64,000 bases of DNA from contig JAVYRX010000001.1 of assembly GCA_038729485.1 (NCBI GenBank), positions 186,001 to 250,000 of the forward strand. The letters run 5' to 3'. The notes below the pieces were generated by a model. It saw only the letters and a list, made by a program, of their open reading frames with translations. It was not told the origin of the DNA and did no database searches. This DNA is from GCA-001856825 sp038729485 (lineage in GTDB: Archaea > Thermoplasmatota > Thermoplasmata > Thermoplasmatales > GCA-001856825). The position numbers and the translations under genes were made by a program. This document shows positions 61,818-64,000 of the stretch, in pieces (position 1 is the stretch's first letter; each line of letters begins with the position of its first letter).

Positions 61818-62830
61818 AGTTTCAAGAAGGCACGGCCGAATAATTCCTTGTTCTTCATAGCTGTATATGCGTCTCCCACCTTGTCGAGTGTGAATGTACC
61901 TCCAACGATTGCTTTTACCTTCCCTTCGCTTGACAGTCTTAGCGCTTTCCTTAAGCTCTTCTTGGTAGAACTTATGCTTCCTGTCACGCTATTACCCTTT
62001 AAAATCAGGTTCCCTGCAGGTACCTGAAGCGCACCTACGTTCACGTTACCTATTACGACGATCCTCCCTCCGTATGAAAGTGACCGGAAGGAATCGCTGA
62101 ACGTCGGCACTCCGACAGTTTCTAGAACGAGATTCACGCCGTTTCCATTTGTTATCTCCTTCACCTTGTTATGAAAATCTTTTCCAGAGACAACATGGTC
62201 TGCTCCAACCTCCAATATCTTTTCCCTCTTCCATTCGCTGGATGTTTCGCCTATCACGGTTGCGCCGAGAGCTTTAGCCACCTGAACAGCATGTGAACCG
62301 ACACCGCCTCCTGCGCCAGTTATCAGAACAGTTTCTCCTTCAATGAGATGCCCTGCAATTCCCAATGCCTGGACAACCATCCCGGTAACACAAGCAGCAA
62401 TCGTTGCCGCTTCAGTGGTCACTTTGCTTGGCACCTTTACCAGGGATATTTCCGGAACCTTAACGTACTTCCTATAGGCACCTTGGAGCTCCTCCCCGAA
62501 CACCTTCTTGCTTCTACAGAGATTTTCTCTTCCACTCAAACAGAATTCACATTTTCCACAAGGTACGTATATCAGGCTCGCAACCCTGTCATCCTTCTTG
62601 AATTTCGTGACGTTTTCTCCTACTTCCTTGATTCTCCCGGAGATTTCGTGCCCGGGGATTATCGGGAGGATGACCCTAGGAAAATAACCTTCCATCGTAA
62701 GAATGTCCCTATAGCAAATGCCTGTCATACCTTGCTCTATGATGACCTCGTCCTTGCCGGGCGATTCTTCCTCAACCTCCTTTGTCTTCGGAAATTCATT
62801 TAATTTTTCTAGAACTGCAGCTTTCTGCAT
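61814..62830 (-). CDS. Zinc-dependent alcohol dehydrogenase (MDR family)
   Basis: This 338-residue medium-chain dehydrogenase has catalytic zinc ligands Cys38 (GICYRDI) and His in the GHEISGRI region. The structural zinc site is complete (CGKCEFCLSGRENLC: four Cys), and NAD(P) motif ITGAGGGVGSHAVQVAKALGA fits. The Cys38 start resembles archaeal alcohol/sorbitol dehydrogenases. Substrate unknown; aldehydes or ketones from branched-chain metabolism are plausible. ATG 62830. Confidence 0.85.
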   Translation of the reverse strand: MQKAAVLEKLNEFPKTKEVEEESPGKDEVIIEQGMTGICYRDILTMEGYFPRVILPIIPGHEISGRIKEVGENVTKFKKDDRVASLIYVPCGKCEFCLSGRENLCRSKKVFGEELQGAYRKYVKVPEISLVKVPSKVTTEAATIAACVTGMVVQALGIAGHLIEGETVLITGAGGGVGSHAVQVAKALGATVIGETSSEWKREKILEVGADHVVSGKDFHNKVKEITNGNGVNLVLETVGVPTFSDSFRSLSYGGRIVVIGNVNVGALQVPAGNLILKGNSVTGSISSTKKSLRKALRLSSEGKVKAIVGGTFTLDKVGDAYTAMKNKELFGRAFLKL

Positions 62831-62871
62831 GTTTTATAATGCGTAGAACAGATAAATGTTTATCTAAGCAT

Positions 62872-63873
62872 TTACAGCTCTTTGACCACATGTTCCCTTG
62901 CCACGACCATATTTTTTAATTTTTGGAACCCTATCTCCCTGCTTCTAGTTCTCAGGCCGCAATCTGGATTTAGCCTTATTCTGTCTGGATCAATATGCTT
63001 CAGAGCGAACTTTATCCTGCTTTCTATCAGATCTGGCTGTTCTACCATATTGATGTGAACGTCTGTGACGCCCACACCTAGTATTATTTTTCTGGAGGAG
63101 GAAGCGGCTGCCTCGCTGAACCTCTTTACGTCGGCGTACCCTACCCTTTCACCCGAAAGTGAAATGGTATCCCTGTTTGCGAATTCGAGGTTGAACACGG
63201 AGACATTAAGGTCAGGTATCAGCTTAAAAAGAAGGCCGTAGTCCGAGCTGTAGCATACATGGATGTGTGTTTCTATGCCGTTGACGCCCTTTACGGCTTC
63301 GTTCACAGACTCGAGCACCAGATCCATCTCGGAAGGATGCGTTGTAGCCGCCGGTTCGTCTATCTGGATCTGCAACACATCTTCCCCCCATAGAGCCTTC
63401 AATTCCCTTATTTCCTCGTTAAGAATCTTGCTAAATGCCAGGGCAAGTTCTTCTCTTGAGTTGTAATAATCGTTGAAGGACCAGTCCATTAACGTGTAAG
63501 GCCCTGTGATAGGTACCTTTACATTCTTCTTTCCGATCTTTTTTAGAAGTTTTACCTCTTCGACATGGAATGGTCTGAGTCTTGAGAGCTCATTTACAAC
63601 GCTTCCCTTGTTATAGTAGCGGTTGTCGAAGGACCTAACCGGCCCGTATATTGTGATTCCTCCAATTCTCGAAATAGGATGCTCGTACATTTCCCACCTG
63701 AACATCTCCCCTCCAACACCTATGTTTTCAAGGCCGGCATTTTCAAAAAGATCTATCGTCTCGATTGTTGCCCTTTCTGCCGTCTTCAGAAACTCACTTT
63801 CATTGAGCGACTTAAAATGCGCAGCAAGGTAGTGGGGCTTCCTGAAGCTCCCTATCTCCTGAGTTTCCATCAT
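62872..63873 (-). CDS. metE: Cobalamin-independent methionine synthase, C-terminal catalytic type
   Basis: This 333-residue protein corresponds to the C-terminal half of MetE, the form common in archaea. The zinc-binding residues are visible: His and Cys in THIHVCYSSDYG, Glu in FNLEFANRD, Cys in LNPDCGLRTRS. IDEPAATTH contributes the substrate site. It methylates homocysteine. ATG 63873 overlaps the upstream gene's stop by four bases. Archaeal core MetE probably uses methylcobalamin-protein or a pterin donor, so the donor is uncertain. Confidence 0.88.
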   Translation of the reverse strand: MMETQEIGSFRKPHYLAAHFKSLNESEFLKTAERATIETIDLFENAGLENIGVGGEMFRWEMYEHPISRIGGITIYGPVRSFDNRYYNKGSVVNELSRLRPFHVEEVKLLKKIGKKNVKVPITGPYTLMDWSFNDYYNSREELALAFSKILNEEIRELKALWGEDVLQIQIDEPAATTHPSEMDLVLESVNEAVKGVNGIETHIHVCYSSDYGLLFKLIPDLNVSVFNLEFANRDTISLSGERVGYADVKRFSEAAASSSRKIILGVGVTDVHINMVEQPDLIESRIKFALKHIDPDRIRLNPDCGLRTRSREIGFQKLKNMVVAREHVVKEL

Positions 63874-64000
63874 ATTTCACTTTCACCCCTGAAGCCCATA
63901 ACCTTTTTATCTGCGATGATGCGGGGGAGGAAGTCGAAGCTCTCATTGTTAGATACAATAAGGGAGCTGAAATCGTTGGCCAGCCCTTTTGCCATTTCAA
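63870..64000 (-). CDS. 3' end of a gene running into the window edge, possible MetE N-terminal partner
   Basis: On the minus strand a reading frame enters from the window edge and ends in TGA at 63870-63872, overlapping the metE start by four bases. Its last 43 residues include KGLANDFSSLIVSNNESFD and PRIIADKKVMGFRGE. Archaeal genomes often place an N-terminal MetE-like domain gene before the catalytic one, so it may be that partner, but the visible part is too short to confirm. The other frame across this DNA, starting at TTG, is an artefact. Confidence 0.45.
   Translation of the reverse strand, partial: EMAKGLANDFSSLIVSNNESFDFLPRIIADKKVMGFRGESEI

Noticed and set aside
63873..64000. Frame starting with TTG at the right edge (MKWQKGWPTIS...)
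   Set aside because: The alternative frame ends with a stop overlapping the metE start by four bases and looks like a real gene end.
1..64000. CRISPR arrays, rRNA genes, complete insertion sequences
   Set aside because: I saw no regularly spaced repeats, no rRNA-like sequence and no transposase in the window.

Overview
The window looks like chromosome from an acidophilic euryarchaeon of the class Thermoplasmata, most likely Thermoplasmatales or a close relative. The evidence is archaeal information genes (aIF2 gamma, S6e, L15e, fibrillarin, thermosome, a PAN-type proteasomal ATPase), TATA boxes about 25 bases upstream of starts with many leaderless genes, tRNA genes without encoded CCA, a bacterial-type DNA gyrase (gyrB-gyrA), and a complete 2-oxoacid dehydrogenase operon. 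The giant exported protein at the left edge is Ser/Thr/Tyr/Gly-rich and poor in charged residues, as expected for a surface protein facing acid. The assignment is inference; no marker rRNA is present.

Layout. 0.1-3.6 kb: giant surface protein. 3.8-8.2 kb: two overlapping MutS-like ATPase genes and an MFS transporter. 8.5-12.5 kb: accessory zone with an orphan DNA methyltransferase, non-coding or decayed stretches, a heavy-metal P-type ATPase with an incomplete N-terminus, and tRNA-Thr(GGT) with a tRNA-like fragment beside it. 12.6-16.7 kb: fixCXAB electron-transfer flavoprotein operon and a DNA glycosylase. 16.7-18.3 kb: S6e and aIF2 gamma. 18.4-27.0 kb: one long operon, lipA-E1alpha-E1beta-E2-Lpd-lipB followed by a GNAT/acyl-CoA synthetase fusion. 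27.1-29.6 kb: ABC exporter with an anchored glycoprotein. 29.6-33.1 kb: DHA2 MFS pump, DUF3311-type protein plus sodium/solute symporter, tRNA-Thr(CGT). 33.3-36.4 kb: thermosome, YbjQ protein, mevalonate kinase. 36.4-41.2 kb: gyrB-gyrA, with a mini-intein in GyrA. 41.3-53.4 kb: mixed housekeeping and metabolic genes including PAN-fibrillarin, signal peptidase, Lrp regulator, UbiA prenyltransferase and an MTHFR-like protein. 53.4-55.5 kb: a possible small tRNA-Leu-associated insertion carrying an AT-rich MFS gene. 55.5-64 kb: glycine decarboxylase subunits, Toprim protein, methyltransferase, adenosine-specific kinase family protein, L15e, alcohol dehydrogenase, and cobalamin-independent methionine synthase with a partial upstream partner.

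Metabolic reading. The central operon makes the lipoyl cofactor (LipB, LipA) and the complex that uses it, then adds an ADP-forming acyl-CoA synthetase module that could turn acyl-CoA into ATP, fused to an acetyltransferase domain that could instead regulate by lysine acylation. FixABCX can move electrons to quinone, and a MenA-like UbiA protein could make that quinone. The glycine cleavage P-protein also needs lipoylated partners.

Most unusual items: a 151-residue endonuclease-free intein in an archaeal GyrA at GNFG|S, away from the classic site at the catalytic Tyr; a PAN gene whose N-terminus is reachable only through an apparent +1 frameshift just after a leaderless GTG; paired MutS-like ATPases with Asn-Glu instead of Asp-Glu in Walker B; and a degenerate copy of the tRNA-Leu 3' end bounding an AT-rich transporter gene. 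I saw no CRISPR array, complete insertion sequence or rRNA.
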